Part shown: positions 45,066 through 55,888 of the stretch, in pieces
Layout of the letters: each line of letters opens with the position of its first letter
Position numbering within the stretch: position 1 is the first letter of the stretch
Origin: Ryuthela nishihirai
Taxonomy: Eukaryota > Arthropoda > Arachnida > Araneae > Heptathelidae
DNA length: 64,000 bases
Direction: 5' to 3'
Assembly (NCBI GenBank): GCA_038380435.1
Contig: JAWZYU010000009.1
Location: 65,811,901 to 65,875,900, forward strand
The notes under the pieces: generated by a model
Databases searched by the model: none
What the model was told of the DNA's origin: nothing
What the model saw: the letters and a program-made list of their open reading frames with translations, nothing else
Translations under genes and position numbers: made by a program

Positions 45066-46400
45066 TGTTATCTGCAGTTCATTTCATTTTTAAGGCTAAA
45101 AATTTCGAGTTAAGATTATCCATGAACATGCTTATACACAAGTATATACAGTAGCTCCTATGTTTCTGTTAACCTAAAACCAGTACACATGCCACAGATT
45201 TTGGCATGATTTCTGCTAGCCACTTCCTCCTGTGCTGCATAGCAAGCTGCTGCTGGTAGCACTTCCAAGAACTTTCTAAAAATCAGTGGAGAAAGGGGTG
45301 CAATGGCATCTGTTGCTATTCTGTCTGTATTGTAATGTTAATTTTTGCAGTGTATCAATAAATCTATCATAAATCATTGAATGATACCTATGTATTGATT
45401 ATTAATTATTAGTGACTAAATTTTATTGATGTAAAAAATACACATGCCACAGACTTTCTGCACTGCATAAATGTAAATTAATAGATCTAGTCTCCTTATT
45501 ACCAGATAGGAAATTTAATTCACAATCAGTTAATGGATGTAAAATGACCATCACAAAACTTTGATCATTTAAATGCAAATGCTTATATAGATATTCACAC
45601 TTAATGGATTGAGCCTTTATAAAGTCAGTAAGGAAATGCAGTATACTTTTTATATTATGGAAATTTAAATTAATTGCTAATGGTTTGTACAATCAATAGG
45701 CATTATTCAATGATTTTACCCTTATAATATTGGATTTCTGAAACTAAACTCCCTAGGGTGACCAAACGGGCATTTACAACTTTGCAAACATAAAAATTGG
45801 TTGAATTAGAGGAAAGTAACCAATCAATTATCTACTTAAGGTACTATAGAGGAAAGACATCAACTAATGTATTGCTTCTTCTTCATGCTACTTATGGTCA
45901 GTCAAGTAGTGAGTGTGATGCTTCACAAGTGAAAATCGATTTTTTTGGACTTCTGTAATTTTTTCAAAATGTTCAACAATTAAAAAAATTAGATTTGCAT
46001 CCTTTAGAAAAGAAAGTAACTTTGGGCTACAGAATGCTGCTTCATTTTCAGGTCTCTAGAATTTGGAAATAATTAATCAGGCTTCAGTACATAAAAGGTT
46101 AATAATCGATTAAATTAAGTATTACATAAATTAACACTACAGAACAGAAGGAATTGCAAAAAATACCATTCACCCAAAATATTTTGCAAAAGTGTTTTGA
46201 CTTGGCAATTGCTACTCTCTAGGAGCCATTGTTAAAATTTGTTTTGAATATTTTTTAGTATTATTGTTAATAATTAGTAATCAGTAATCAATATCTATTC
46301 AGCATGCATTGATTAATAATTGATGTATTACATAAATTGTACCAAATACTAGAATTTATTAGCTTGCATAATTGCTTCAAATTTTCATTCTTTTAAATCG
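45066..46400. other. Intron 4 sequence without recognised elements
   Basis: Short AT-rich ORFs only; no repeat recognised. Confidence 0.45.
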
Positions 46401-47628
46401 TAATTTTGATTGTGTAAGGTTGGCAGCTCTGAATATGTTAATGAATAGAAATAGATTGTTATATACTAATTTAAACATCACTTAATTCTGAATTTCATGA
46501 AAATAAAAAATTTATAACCAACACGAAAAATATATTCATTTAAATAAGACTTTTCAGGGTGATAGAGTAAAGATCTGGCAAAACAATTAACACTTGAATT
46601 TGGAAAACTTATGTGCAAAAATACTTATATTGCATATCATTGAAAAGAAAATTTCTTTCCAAATAATATAGCTTGTATCCACTTATCATTATTAATTGGG
46701 ACCAAAAAAGTCTCGGTAAGCGAATTTCATGCCAGCAATCAATGTGGGCCAGTTTTTTTTTTTTCCTTTTTTTCCTTTTTTTTTCAGTAATATTATATAA
46801 ATTGTTGCTAGTATAATAATATAGAAATGGTGTTCTAACAAAGAATATGTAAAAAATGTGTTCATGACTTTTCCTTTTTCAAGAAAATATATGTTAAAAT
46901 AAACACAACTGTAAATTAAAAAAACCATAAAAAAATTTAAATGAAAAATTTCTTTTTTTTAGAAACAAACACAACTACATATTGCATTTTAATTAAAAAA
47001 CTAGAAAATTTACAAACAATTTAAATAAAAAAAGGTTTCCTTTGGCAATCTGTTCAAGGAAAAAAAAATTAAACCTCATCTATGGAATCATACATAGTTC
47101 ATTAACTTGATGAGCAGTAAACTATTTTTGGATGCTGGATATGAGACAGATTCTTGACAATCTTGTGAAGGTAGGGAGGAGAGAGTTACATTCTTAAATG
47201 AGGAATCAATTTTTGCTTGCTTTGGGTTTGTCATCTCATTCAAGATAAACACACATGGCTCAATAATCATCGTCTAGGTAAATCTTTCTTTTTAAAATTT
47301 TAACATGGCAGAGTTTTTCAAAATTGCCTATACATGCAATGAATGCAAATTAGAATAAATTGTGCTAATAAGCAGTATCAAATTTCACTTGTTTGAACTG
47401 AAAAAAAAAAATGTTTACTGCCTCAAAAAAACAAGTTTAAATGGATTTGCCATGATATTTTTTTAATGGGTTCCGAAAGAAAAATGCCATGCAAAGGTCA
47501 TGGTAAAGTCGTATCATGGTAAGCAGACACTCACAGTATAAAAAATTGTAATATGTAATAAAAATAGAAGCCATTATTTTTGTAATTTTTCTGTTTATGG
47601 TGTTATAGCTTAAAGCAAGTGCCATTAT
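46401..47628. other. Intron 4 sequence, possibly part of a decayed TTAA element
   Basis: TTTTCAGGGTGATAGAGTAA near 46551 resembles an internal segment of element A (TTTAGAGTCATTTAGTAAAA). If so, an old copy F runs from here to 51012 with later insertions. T-rich tracts at about 46755-46783. Confidence 0.35.
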
Positions 47629-48000
47629 AGATAGATAGATAGATCTTTATTAACTTTACAACATAAAAGTAAACCATTCCAGATCCACAAGAGTTCACAT
47701 GTGGATTCAATTTTGCAGTATACAATTCAATCACACATATATTTCAAACTGCAGCAAAACTAGATTATTGTGTAAGAACATAATTGATAATGCAAAATTG
47801 ATATTAAATAAATTTTAAAAATTCTTATTTATTAAGCAAATTTTAAATTTTTTAAAGAATTGATGATCCCAAAACTTTAGGATCAAATCTCTTGGAATAG
47901 CATTAAAATATCTACTAGCTAAATAAATATAATGTCTTTCTGTTAATTATTATATAAAATGACTGCATTATTCGTAATTTCTTTTTCGCTGGTATTTTTT
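47629..48000 (-). mobile_element. LINE 3' end relic with (GATA)n tail
   Basis: A short (AGAT) run at 47629-47645 is followed, on the minus strand reading toward it, by SRYFNAIPRDLILKFWDHQF and FKICLINKNF, which look like the C-terminal end of a Jockey/CR1-like LINE polyprotein and its 3' UTR. Only this fragment remains. Confidence 0.4.
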
Positions 48001-48543
48001 TTTGCAGTATTCATCACATTTTCTATTTTGGTATTACATTTGGGAGCAAAGTGCCTACATGTTAGGTGAACTAAGGTAAAAAGAAAAATTCTATTATACT
48101 CAGGGTATTGTAGTGAAAACGTTTTAGAGAAGGCAGTTTAAGCATTTAACCATTCAGTGTAAGACTACAAACTAATAATTTTTTTAAAACAAAATTTTAT
48201 CCAGGGGGAGTGGGTTAAACCTCTTTAGAATAGAGGCAGAGAGAGCAGTTAAAATTCCTAACCTTCTTCGTGAAATTCCATCATTATCTCTTGACCCCTT
48301 GCTATGGAGAAGGGGGTGATTGATTTCGAAGCCAAGAAAATCCTATTCTGAAATTCTGTTTCTGATACCTCATCCACTATTAAGAAATGATAAAAGATAA
48401 TTGTGAAATAAATCAGTTATTTATCTCTAATCACTGTTAGGAGATTTATGGCTCCTGTGTTGCAGCTAGAGATGCTAAAATGATTGGATGATTATAGTTC
48501 ATTTTAGGTTTTGTGCAATTGAAAGTGAAGTATATTTACCGCT

Positions 48544-48786
48544 ATGGGAAGCAAATCCTTGGCTGGCACATTTGCCATAGTTGCTGCTGAGGCTTACACT
48601 CTATTACTGCGGTGCTCTAGTCGTCGGGGCGTGGGTCCTATAGCATTGCCAGGTGGTCATTGGCACTGTCCACTGATGTATGGAATTGTCATCTGTTTAG
48701 CACATGGCAGCTTTGTTTTTCTAAGTGTGCTACAGGATATCATGCTATGGAGCACAGTTGCAGTGGAGCTGTTCCTCAAGTTTTAA
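48544..48786 (+). other. Unrecognised 80-codon open frame
   Basis: A GC-richer stretch than its surroundings, with an open frame starting MGSKSLAGTFAIVAAEAYTL and ending VELFLKF. I recognise no family, and it lacks an obvious promoter or splice sites. It may be chance. Confidence 0.2.
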
Positions 48787-48826
48787 CTGTGATGTATGGT
48801 AGAGACTCATCTTCTTCATATTCATG

Positions 48827-48873
48827 AGCATAATGCATTTCGTCAGTCTGATTTGCCGACATCTTCAGATGCT
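48827..48873 (-). ncRNA. Hammerhead ribozyme-like motif
   Basis: A 47-base motif on the minus strand. In order: helix I strand AGCAT (48869-48873), core CTGAAGA, an extra T, stem II GTCGG with CTGAC across a 9-base loop, core GAAA, a TGCA loop closed by A-T (helix III), a T at the cleavage position, and helix I strand ATGCT (48827-48831), which pairs perfectly with the first strand. Both invariant cores (CUGANGA and GAAA) are present. Penelope-like elements are known to carry minimal hammerheads of this layout. The extra T before stem II and the one-pair helix III are weak points. Confidence 0.6.
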
Positions 48874-49969
48874 GTCAAATTTGGCAGATGGGGCTGATAT
48901 AACATAGTCCCTCTAGCGGTGCTTCTATAATTTAAACTGGAAATTGTGTAATAGCAAGTTCCAGGCAGGTGGGAGGGGGGTTAGATTGGTGTTGCATAGT
49001 TCTTCTTTTTTTTTAAAGGTTTATAATTAAATTTTCCATATAGTTTAGTTGAAATTTTGTGGGTGGAGATGCTATTATTTTATAATTAAGTTTAGTTGCT
49101 ATTAGGTTTTGAATTTGTGTTAGCACACTGTATGACCTATTTTTTTCTTAATGTCGGTTTTGTGTTTGGTGATGCGGTTGTCGATTTGTCTACATGTTTT
49201 TCCTTACATAGTTATTTTTGTTTTAGAGTAATTGGTGTGGATTGTCAATTTTTATGTTATATATTCCTCCCATGGGTTTAGTTTTGTCTCTGCCATTCAG
49301 TACAAATTTCTTTATTGCATTTGTTATAGACCTAGGAGCTTTCATATTGTATTTCTTTTAGATGTTATTTAGTGAATGTGAGAAACCTGGTATGTATGGG
49401 AAAGATATAGTAAAATTGGGTTTAACTGATTCTTGTGTTTGTGTTGATTGAGTGCTGTGTTTTCGTTATAAAGGGTTTCTCATAGCTGGCTTCTTGACCT
49501 ATTTCTTAAATATAGTTAATTTCATTTCTTGATAAAGCTTTAGATGATGCATAACAATGTGCCCTATAAAAGTACATATTGAAAGCTGCTGTTTTATATG
49601 AAGTGGGATGGTTAGATTTGGTACAGGTGGGCTTTCTGTACACTGTTGTATTGCATTTCAGATTATTATGCATTATCATTATATCTAGATATGGTAATTG
49701 CTGATTGGTCTCATTGATACATGTAAACTTTATGGTGGGTAAGATGTTATTGAAGATATCTAACAGATTATATAATTTCTCTTTACCATGGTCCCAGAAT
49801 ATTAAAATATCATCTATGTACCGTAGTTATAGTGTAGTTGATGGATGACTATAACCATCCAATTGGTTTAGCATCTCTACTTGCAACACAGGAGACATAT
49901 ATCACCCAACAGTGATAACTGTGAAATAAATCAGTTATTTATCTATCACTCACTGTGTTCACTGTAAAG

Positions 49970-50785
49970 ATTTAAAGATTATAGAGTTTTATTAATGGAA
50001 AACCATGAAGTAATGATAAAATTAAGAAATAATCTCAATTGATTTTAAAATATGTTAGAACAGTTTGGCAGCAGAAAAAAATCTAGAGAAGATGTATCCA
50101 TAATTCTTAAAATGCTAATATATAATAAATTTATATAAATGAGGATAAAAATTAATGAAAATATAATTTACACCAACTGGAAATGGAGCTGTATTCAAGA
50201 GGAAATGTAACTGGGTTCAATATCCATGGAATTGATTACCATAGGCTAGGATGTGTCTACTGCAAAGCATGCATGCAGACATATAATTATTTAGCTCTGT
50301 TTTACTGTATTATAAACTGGTAGGTTCTGGGAACATGCCGACTTTTGGTAGTTTCAGTTTCACTTTTGGGAAATTACATGATGAATCATTAAAATAATTC
50401 TAGAAATATAGAAATAGGTTTAAGTGAGAAAAGATAATAAAATGAAGGGGGGGGGAATAAAATGCTTGGTAATTGCTTCCAAAATCATATGATGTGAAAG
50501 AAAAGTGTTTGATTAATTTTTAGATGCATTTTAAATTTTTATAGAAAAATATATTGGAAACAGTTTTGATCAAACTTGTGAGGAGAAAGAGGCTTAATAG
50601 AAGTGATATAAAATATGATGATGATTCCAAAAGTGGATATTTAGGACTGATGATCACAATAGTTGCAGGGATGTTTTTAAGATGAATCAAAATTTGTACA
50701 AAATTTAAAAGATGAACATTATGTACTAAGTTTAAAAATTATTTTTATGGAAATTTATATTTTAAATTCATGTTTTATGTATTGT
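49970..50785. other. Intron 4 sequence, in part a decayed TTAA element
   Basis: From about 50330 the sequence resembles element A around 6500-6720 (GGGGGGGGGAAT, GTAATTGCTTCCAAAATCAT). Confidence 0.4.
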
Positions 50786-51012
50786 AAGGGACCTGGGTTC
50801 GAGCCCCAGGTTAAGGCATGGCTGTTTGTGTCGTTTTTCTGCTGAGGTCCTGCCATCCTCTCAGACCTTCTACTATGGCATATAAACTGACAGGCTCCTG
50901 TCAGACCTCTGTGGCAAGCAGCTGCTTGAGGGGTATTTTTTTTATTAGGATGTCTGTGTCTGGCCTGTCATTTCAGAATCATCATCTGCTGATGATGGGA
51001 ACCCTAGAAGGG
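50330..51012. mobile_element. Right part of a piggyBac-type element (F)
   Basis: Ends CCCTAGAAGGG followed by TTAA (51013-51016). The interior (CATTTCAGAATC before the end, and the G-run block near 50445) matches element A. A SINE 2 interrupts it at about 50786-50947. It ends 95 bases before TAF9 exon 5. Confidence 0.55.
50786..50947 (+). mobile_element. SINE family 2 copy, 5'-truncated
   Basis: Starts at box B (GGGTTCGAGCCCC) and runs to the tail GCAAGCAGCTGCTTGAGGGG. The box A head is missing. Confidence 0.83.
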
Positions 51013-51111
51013 TTAAGTAATGTTATAACCTAAATATATAAGAAAAAAGAAGTGTAAAATATATGGAAGTTGATATAGCAGTACATGATTTCAATATATT
51101 TTTTTCCACAG

Positions 51112-51276
51112 TGAGTAAAGGAAATCCAGCTGTAAGTCTCAGTAGCAAGACTGGTGCTACATTATCTGTTGTTACAAAGGCAGTTGCTTCCCCTACAGTT
51201 ACTATTGTGTCAAGAACAAATACCAACACCACAATGCCAAAGACAACTCCAACTCCAATAATTAAGTTTTCAGAAG
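51112..51276 (+). CDS. TAF9: TAF9 exon 5: low-complexity Ser/Thr linker
   Basis: Completes Val151 and runs to Glu205, with the first base of codon 206. The sequence is rich in Ser, Thr, Val and Pro, for example KTTPTPIIKF, as expected of the disordered C-terminal half of TAF9, which is poorly conserved between phyla. The acceptor is TTTCCACAG ending at 51111; the donor is GTAAGC at 51277. The frame through exons 4, 5 and 6 is open only with these junctions, which is the main support for this exon. Confidence 0.9.
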
Positions 51277-52100
51277 GTAAGCTCATCAATGTTTTTTCAT
51301 CATTTAATATTTACTGAGGATTATTAAAACCATGATATGTAAGAATAATTTTCAGCTGTCCATAGTAAAATTTTTGTTGTATCTTAGTATCTACTGTATA
51401 TTAGCAGTATTTTATGAGAGTGGATCATTTAATTTATGGACTGCTGTCACCAACAATTAGCAGCTTTTTGTAGGAGTGATATGTGGCAATACAGCAACTC
51501 TTTCAGGGTATGGGAGCAGTGTATGCAAGTTGAATATGTGATACTATTGCAAGTAACAACAGAACAGTGTGTAGTCATTTTCTCATTTTGAAAATATGTT
51601 CATGTGTGTGATTTTTTTTTTCTTTTTTGCAGCTATGGCTAATCTGGAAACTGAACAGCATATGTGATAGGTTACTGTGTTCAGTAAGACTTAAGTGGTA
51701 CACAGCTGCAGAAATGACAAATGTATAGAGAACAGTGCTTGATTGCCCAGATCTTGGATCATTCTCCATGGAAGCATGCCTATCTGTGAAACGTTTGTAC
51801 AACTTTAAAATCACCCTTTGTTTCAAGCACTATTCTCCATACTTTTGAGTCATTTCTGCAACTGCCCTTCACCACTTAAGCCTCACTGTAACATATCACA
51901 ATAGCCATGCGATTCATGATCAACCATAGCCTGGAAAAAATTATTCACACAAAAACGAACAACCTTCCAAAACAGGAAAATGACAAGACTGACTGTGTAC
52001 TGTTCTTCTGTTACTTGCTATGTATCCCATTATGTTTCAACTTGCACACACTGCGCCTTATTCTTGGAGAGTCCACTGTGTTGCCACATGTGTATTAGCC
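51277..52100. other. Start of intron 5; possible mariner N-terminal fragment
   Basis: On the minus strand 51826-51700 reads LKLYKRFTDRHASMENDPRS, which looks like the mariner helix-turn-helix end (FKDGRESVEDDPRSGRP in known mariners). Short and frame-limited. Nothing else is recognised. Confidence 0.4.
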
Positions 52101-53060
52101 ATATGAAAAGCTGCTAATTGGTGACAATAGTAAAATTTGATCACATTGCTGTAGTAAATACTATGTACGAGGTACTCTCCCTTGAACTTCACACATTTTT
52201 GACATTATACCCATGCATTAAAAGTGTCTTTGAAGCCATTTTTCAAAAGTGTGCAAAGTGCTGTCGTTGTGGCTCTGCAAGCTTCGTCATCAGATGCAAA
52301 ATGTTTCCCTCTCAAAGCTTTCTTCAGTTGTGGAAAGAGGAAAAAATAGCAGGGTGCTAAGTCTAGGGAATATGGAGGATGTGGCAGAACTTCAGCACCT
52401 ATGGCAGGGATCACTGGCTGCACAATATTAGCTGTATGTGGATGCTGTAAGAAAACGTTGTCATGATGGAGAAACCAAGTCACACCAGAAAGTTCTGGAC
52501 ATTTTTTACAAAAGGCATGCTGAAGTTTGATTCTGAGAACCATCGAGTAGCCTTCCTTATTCATGGTTGTTCCATGAGGCACAAAGTGGGTAACAAGAAC
52601 ACCTTTGATGTCAAAAAAAAAATCATCTGTTTTCATTCAGTATTGCCAGGGCTCTTTCGATTTCCTCAAGAGTTATTGAGAAAGAAGGCTGGCCGGATTC
52701 GTGTCAATCTTTGAATCGCTTATGCCACTTAAAAATGGCAGACCTATGAAGACAGTCATTACCATAGGCCTTACTCATCTGTTTAACAGTCACAGCAGCA
52801 CTTGGCCTTGCCTAACACAATAATGAATGACATACCGCTCTTCCGTCTGAATTTCCGACATTCTGAACGAATGTCTATGACATGCAACTGGAATCACAGT
52901 CTTAACACAACAGCAATCGATGCCAAATGACCTTTGCACATGGAGCCTCCTCCGCAGTGGTCACGCACAATGCCTCTTATTGTTACTTTGAAAAAAGTGC
53001 TATGTACAAGTACTTATGGCATCAGTCCACGAATTAAATGATCACCCCTCATATTTATGA
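52101..53060 (-). mobile_element. Mariner (SETMAR-like type) relic
   Basis: Minus-strand mariner transposase. N-terminal: KQMSKAYGNDCLHRSAIFKW then HKRFKD near 52810-52730. The C-terminal half is open at 52205-52636: DIKGVLVTHFVPHGTTMNKE, WFLHHDNVFLQHPHTANIV (second Asp) and YSLDLAPCYFFLFPQLKKAL (third Asp region; the Asp expected in CDFFLFP is Tyr here), then ALRGKHFASDDEACRATTTA. Ends were not resolved. Confidence 0.8.
52205..52636 (-). pseudogene. Mariner transposase C-terminal half
   Basis: 143 open codons, close to intact mariner sequence except for small changes: HHDNVFLQHPHTAN has extra residues against HHDNAPPHTAN, and DLAPCYFFLFP loses the final catalytic Asp of the usual DLAPCDFFLFP. 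The N-terminal half is in other frames. It cannot be active. Confidence 0.78.
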
Positions 53061-53202
53061 GATTGGGCAAGGAGCGGGGTATGGTAGAAAATATATGAAT
53101 TTTTTTTTATAAATAATCAATATAAATATAATTTACACACTCAGATAAATCCAGCACATAATAATTCAAGCCAAATTAAATGTTCTACTCCTTTCCCATA
53201 TA
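53061..53202. other. Short AT-rich spacer
   Basis: No feature recognised. Confidence 0.4.
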
Positions 53203-53583
53203 TTGAACCCATCCATTGTTAATACTCTTAGTACTGTCATGAAGAAACATTATATAAGCATTCCTGTAACTATTCAAATGAATGTTAAACTACTTGCTAT
53301 TAATGATAGAGCTAAAATGCCTATTACGGGAGGAGATTACAAAGTTAAAATCGATGATCCTGAAAATATACTTGGAAACAAAAATAAATACATAGGAAAA
53401 ACATATAGGCAGATTGATGAACGACAAGCAGAACACGAATCTGACCTCAAAACACAACAAGGTATTGCTGCCCTTACGCAAACAATAATAAATAATAAAT
53501 TACCTATAACTAAGATGAATCCAAAAATTATTGCTGCACCATCCACTAAATCAGTTAAATTACACAGAAAATTTATTGATTAA
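53203..53583 (+). CDS. GIY-YIG-like ORF fragment
   Basis: 126 open codons. GGDYKVK (about residues 43-49) and NKYIGKTYRQIDERQAEHES (about 61-80) look like the two halves of a GIY-YIG nuclease motif: a G.Y segment, then YIG, then R...EH. Such domains end Penelope-like retroelement proteins. The rest (QGIAALTQTIINN, then MNPKIIAAPSTKS) is compatible. No RT is seen upstream, as a Tc1 and mariner flank it. It is free of stops, unusual for the surrounding relics. Confidence 0.4.
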   Translation: MNPSIVNTLSTVMKKHYISIPVTIQMNVKLLAINDRAKMPITGGDYKVKIDDPENILGNKNKYIGKTYRQIDERQAEHESDLKTQQGIAALTQTIINNKLPITKMNPKIIAAPSTKSVKLHRKFID

Positions 53584-53615
53584 TATGCAAAGTAATATTA
53601 TCTGTAATACTGATA

Positions 53616-54516
53616 CACTGAAGTGCCATTGAATTAGGGATAGTAACGTGTTGGACCCCTTCAGGCCCTGATAACGACCGACATGATGAGGCAAATATCA
53701 AAAGCTCGCAGGTATGGCAACCCATACATCCTCCAGAGCTGTCTACAATTCTCTCAAGGTCGTCACTGATGGGACACAGACCTGAACACTCTGCTCAATG
53801 CTATCCCAAAGATTTTCAATGGGATTTAAGTCAGCAGAATGCTCCTGCAGCCATGCAATAGCCAACCTGGACCTGTGAGATGAACAGTTGTCTTGCTGGT
53901 AGATGTCATCTCCATTGGGATGCATGATGGCCATAAATGGGTGTAAATGGTCAGCCATGAGTTCTGCGTACCGGGATGCATTGAGAACTGTCGGTACATG
54001 TACCAAAGGTCCCACGGATGTCCAACTGAAGACACCCCAGGCCATCACTGAGCCACTACCAGCTTGTACTGTTCCAAGCTGACATGCAGGATCCATGGCT
54101 TCAGGGGTTGGTGCCATACCCCCAGTTTCCCATTGGCATGATGAAGTTTAAATCGGGATTCGTCACTTCAGGCTATCCATTGCCAATTTTCGATGGTCCA
54201 GTTTTGATGTTCTTGAGTCCAGGCAAGGCATTGAGCCCGGTGTCATACCATTAGAAGTAGGATTCTCGTAGGTCGACAGCTCCAGAAGCTGAGACGATGA
54301 AGTGAGCGTTGCATGGTCTGTGCACCGACTTCCCGGCTGGAACCTGCATTCAGATGGGAGGTGATTTCAGATAATGTCTCACGATAAATGCTTGGGGAAG
54401 TCAAAGCTGACAGCTGTATATGACCAGAGTTTCAGCCACGCATGCATGCAAATGCAGGACTTGCTGTACTGAATTTGGATAACGTCTCCTATCCCTAATT
54501 CAATGGCACTTCAGTG
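53616..54516 (-). mobile_element. Tc1 element, internally deleted
   Basis: A 901-bp element with inverted ends CACTGAAGTGCCATTGAATT and TA duplications (53614-53615, 54517-54518). The transposase on the minus strand lacks its N-terminal part; MQRSLHRLSFWSCRP, SDESRFKLHHANGKL (first Asp), GSVMAWGVFSWTSVGPLVHV, IYQQDNCSSHRSRLAIAWLQ (second Asp) and NPIENLWDSIEQSV (Glu) are readable. A TGA replaces a Trp before the first Asp. Confidence 0.9.
53743..54117 (-). pseudogene. Tc1 transposase C-terminal open part
   Basis: 124 open codons, from MAPTPEAMDPACQLGTVQAG to VPSVTTLREL. It contains the second catalytic Asp (YQQDNCSSHRS) and the Glu (NLWDSIEQ). A 2-residue gap in the SPDLNPIEN segment (read as SADLNPIEN) is the only visible change here. 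Confidence 0.8.
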
Positions 54517-54578
54517 TATTCAATTAGGAAGTTATAAATCATCAATGAGTACATTAAATTAAACATATAACTTTCTTA

Positions 54579-55886
54579 CGAGGTGCTTTCAAAAAGTTCT
54601 TGACTTTCATCTGCTGAACAAAAACGATTGTACTTACCTCAACTAAACTTTTACTGATCAGTGTACTTTTACTCCAGCATGTATGCAAAGTTGCAGACAT
54701 CTATACCAATTCTGGAATGCTTAGTGGTTCTCCTGTTGGGGACTACTACTCAACTCTGAATGAAGCATTTTGCAAGGTCTTGCACTCTTGAAAAAGACTT
54801 CCCAGCAAGTCCCTTTTTAATTTTTGGAAAAAGCCAAAAATTGCATGGTGCAAGATTGGGTGAATACATAGGATGATGTAGCTGTTTCATTTTTTTCTCC
54901 TCCAAATAGGCCATAGCTTGCTGGGATTTGTGAGCACTTGTAATGAAGAAGGAGAACCCTTGACATGCCTGTTGTTGGACACTGCTCCTTCATTTCTTTA
55001 ACCATTTTGGCCAAAACAATGTTGGTGTACTATTGGCCATTTATAGTCATTTTTTCAGGTAAAGTGTTCATGGCTACCATTCCTCGGGAATTGAAAAATA
55101 TTGTGAACATCCTCTTCCTTCAGCAAAAGTTATTGGAAGATTTGGAGACTTGGTTCATCTTCCACAACCCAAACATAGTTGTCGATCTTTGTGGGAGTTG
55201 TATAGTAATAAAACTGCGTTTCATCACCTGTGACGATGTCTATTAACTGTTTGGAGCCACTAGGTTGAAACATTGCCAACATCTCCTGGCACGATTCAAC
55301 TCTAGCCCTTTTTTGCTGTTCTGCCAGTTTGTTAGGTATCCATTTGGCACATGTCTTTTGGAACTTTAAATGTTGATGAGTAATTGTTTCCACACTGTCA
55401 ATTGAAACACTGATATCTAAACTTATTTCCTGAATGGCTATGTTTGGGTTTTCCTTAATTCACAAACAGCAGCGATCGTTCTCTTGTTCAAGGCTCCCTT
55501 TGGTCTTCCTCCATGAGGGAGATCTTTGAAGCTCTGCCGTCCTTTTCTGAATTTGTGCATCCATTCCATAACACTGCCATGTGAACAAGCATGATCCCCA
55601 TATACTTGTGATAAATTTGCCAATTGATTTTTTTTTTCACATTTTCCCCAATCTGCATCCTTGTAAAAATGTAATATCTTTCCCCATCTTTAGTAGGCTC
55701 CATAGCAACAACTCACAGATTTTGGGGACTGAACTTTACTGCCAGAGAAAAATGATATGGACTTTGTTTTAACGCATAATGATAAGTTTAGACAAGCTTT
55801 CAAATAAGTTGTAGCTTAACCTGGAGCATTAACTTGGAGGAACAAGTGCAAATCTACAGGCTATCAAGAACTTTTTGAACGCCCTC
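54579..55886 (-). mobile_element. Mariner element, full length
   Basis: A 1,308-bp mariner with inverted ends around CGAGGTGCTTTCAAAAAGTT (left) and AACTTTTTGAACGCCCTC (right) and TA at 54577-54578 and 55887-55888. Size is right for an uncut mariner. The minus-strand transposase, starting near 55703 (MEPTKDGERYYIFTRMQIGE), is frame-broken: NLSQVYGDHACSHGSVMEWM, PHGGRPKGALNKRTIAAV, then METITHQHLKFQKTCAKWIP with VTGDETQFYYY (first Asp), then RVLLLHYKCSQ and a C-terminal SPNLAPCNFWLFPKIKKGL region in another frame. Confidence 0.88.
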
Positions 55887-55888
55887 TA

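Larger units (their letters stand above)
48403..49965 (-). mobile_element. Penelope-like retroelement, truncated
   Basis: On the minus strand from about 49830: LRYIDDILIFWDHGKEKLYN, then FTCINETNQQLPYLDIMIMH and TVYRKPTCTKSNHP. This is the palm C-terminal half of a Penelope-type RT (YIDD active site, the LPYLD and VYRKPT motifs). After about 49500 frames are broken. A hammerhead-ribozyme-like motif lies at 48827-48873. The segment 49845-49965 recurs as an inverted copy at 48403-48505, so the element is bracketed by inverted arms. Confidence 0.75.
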
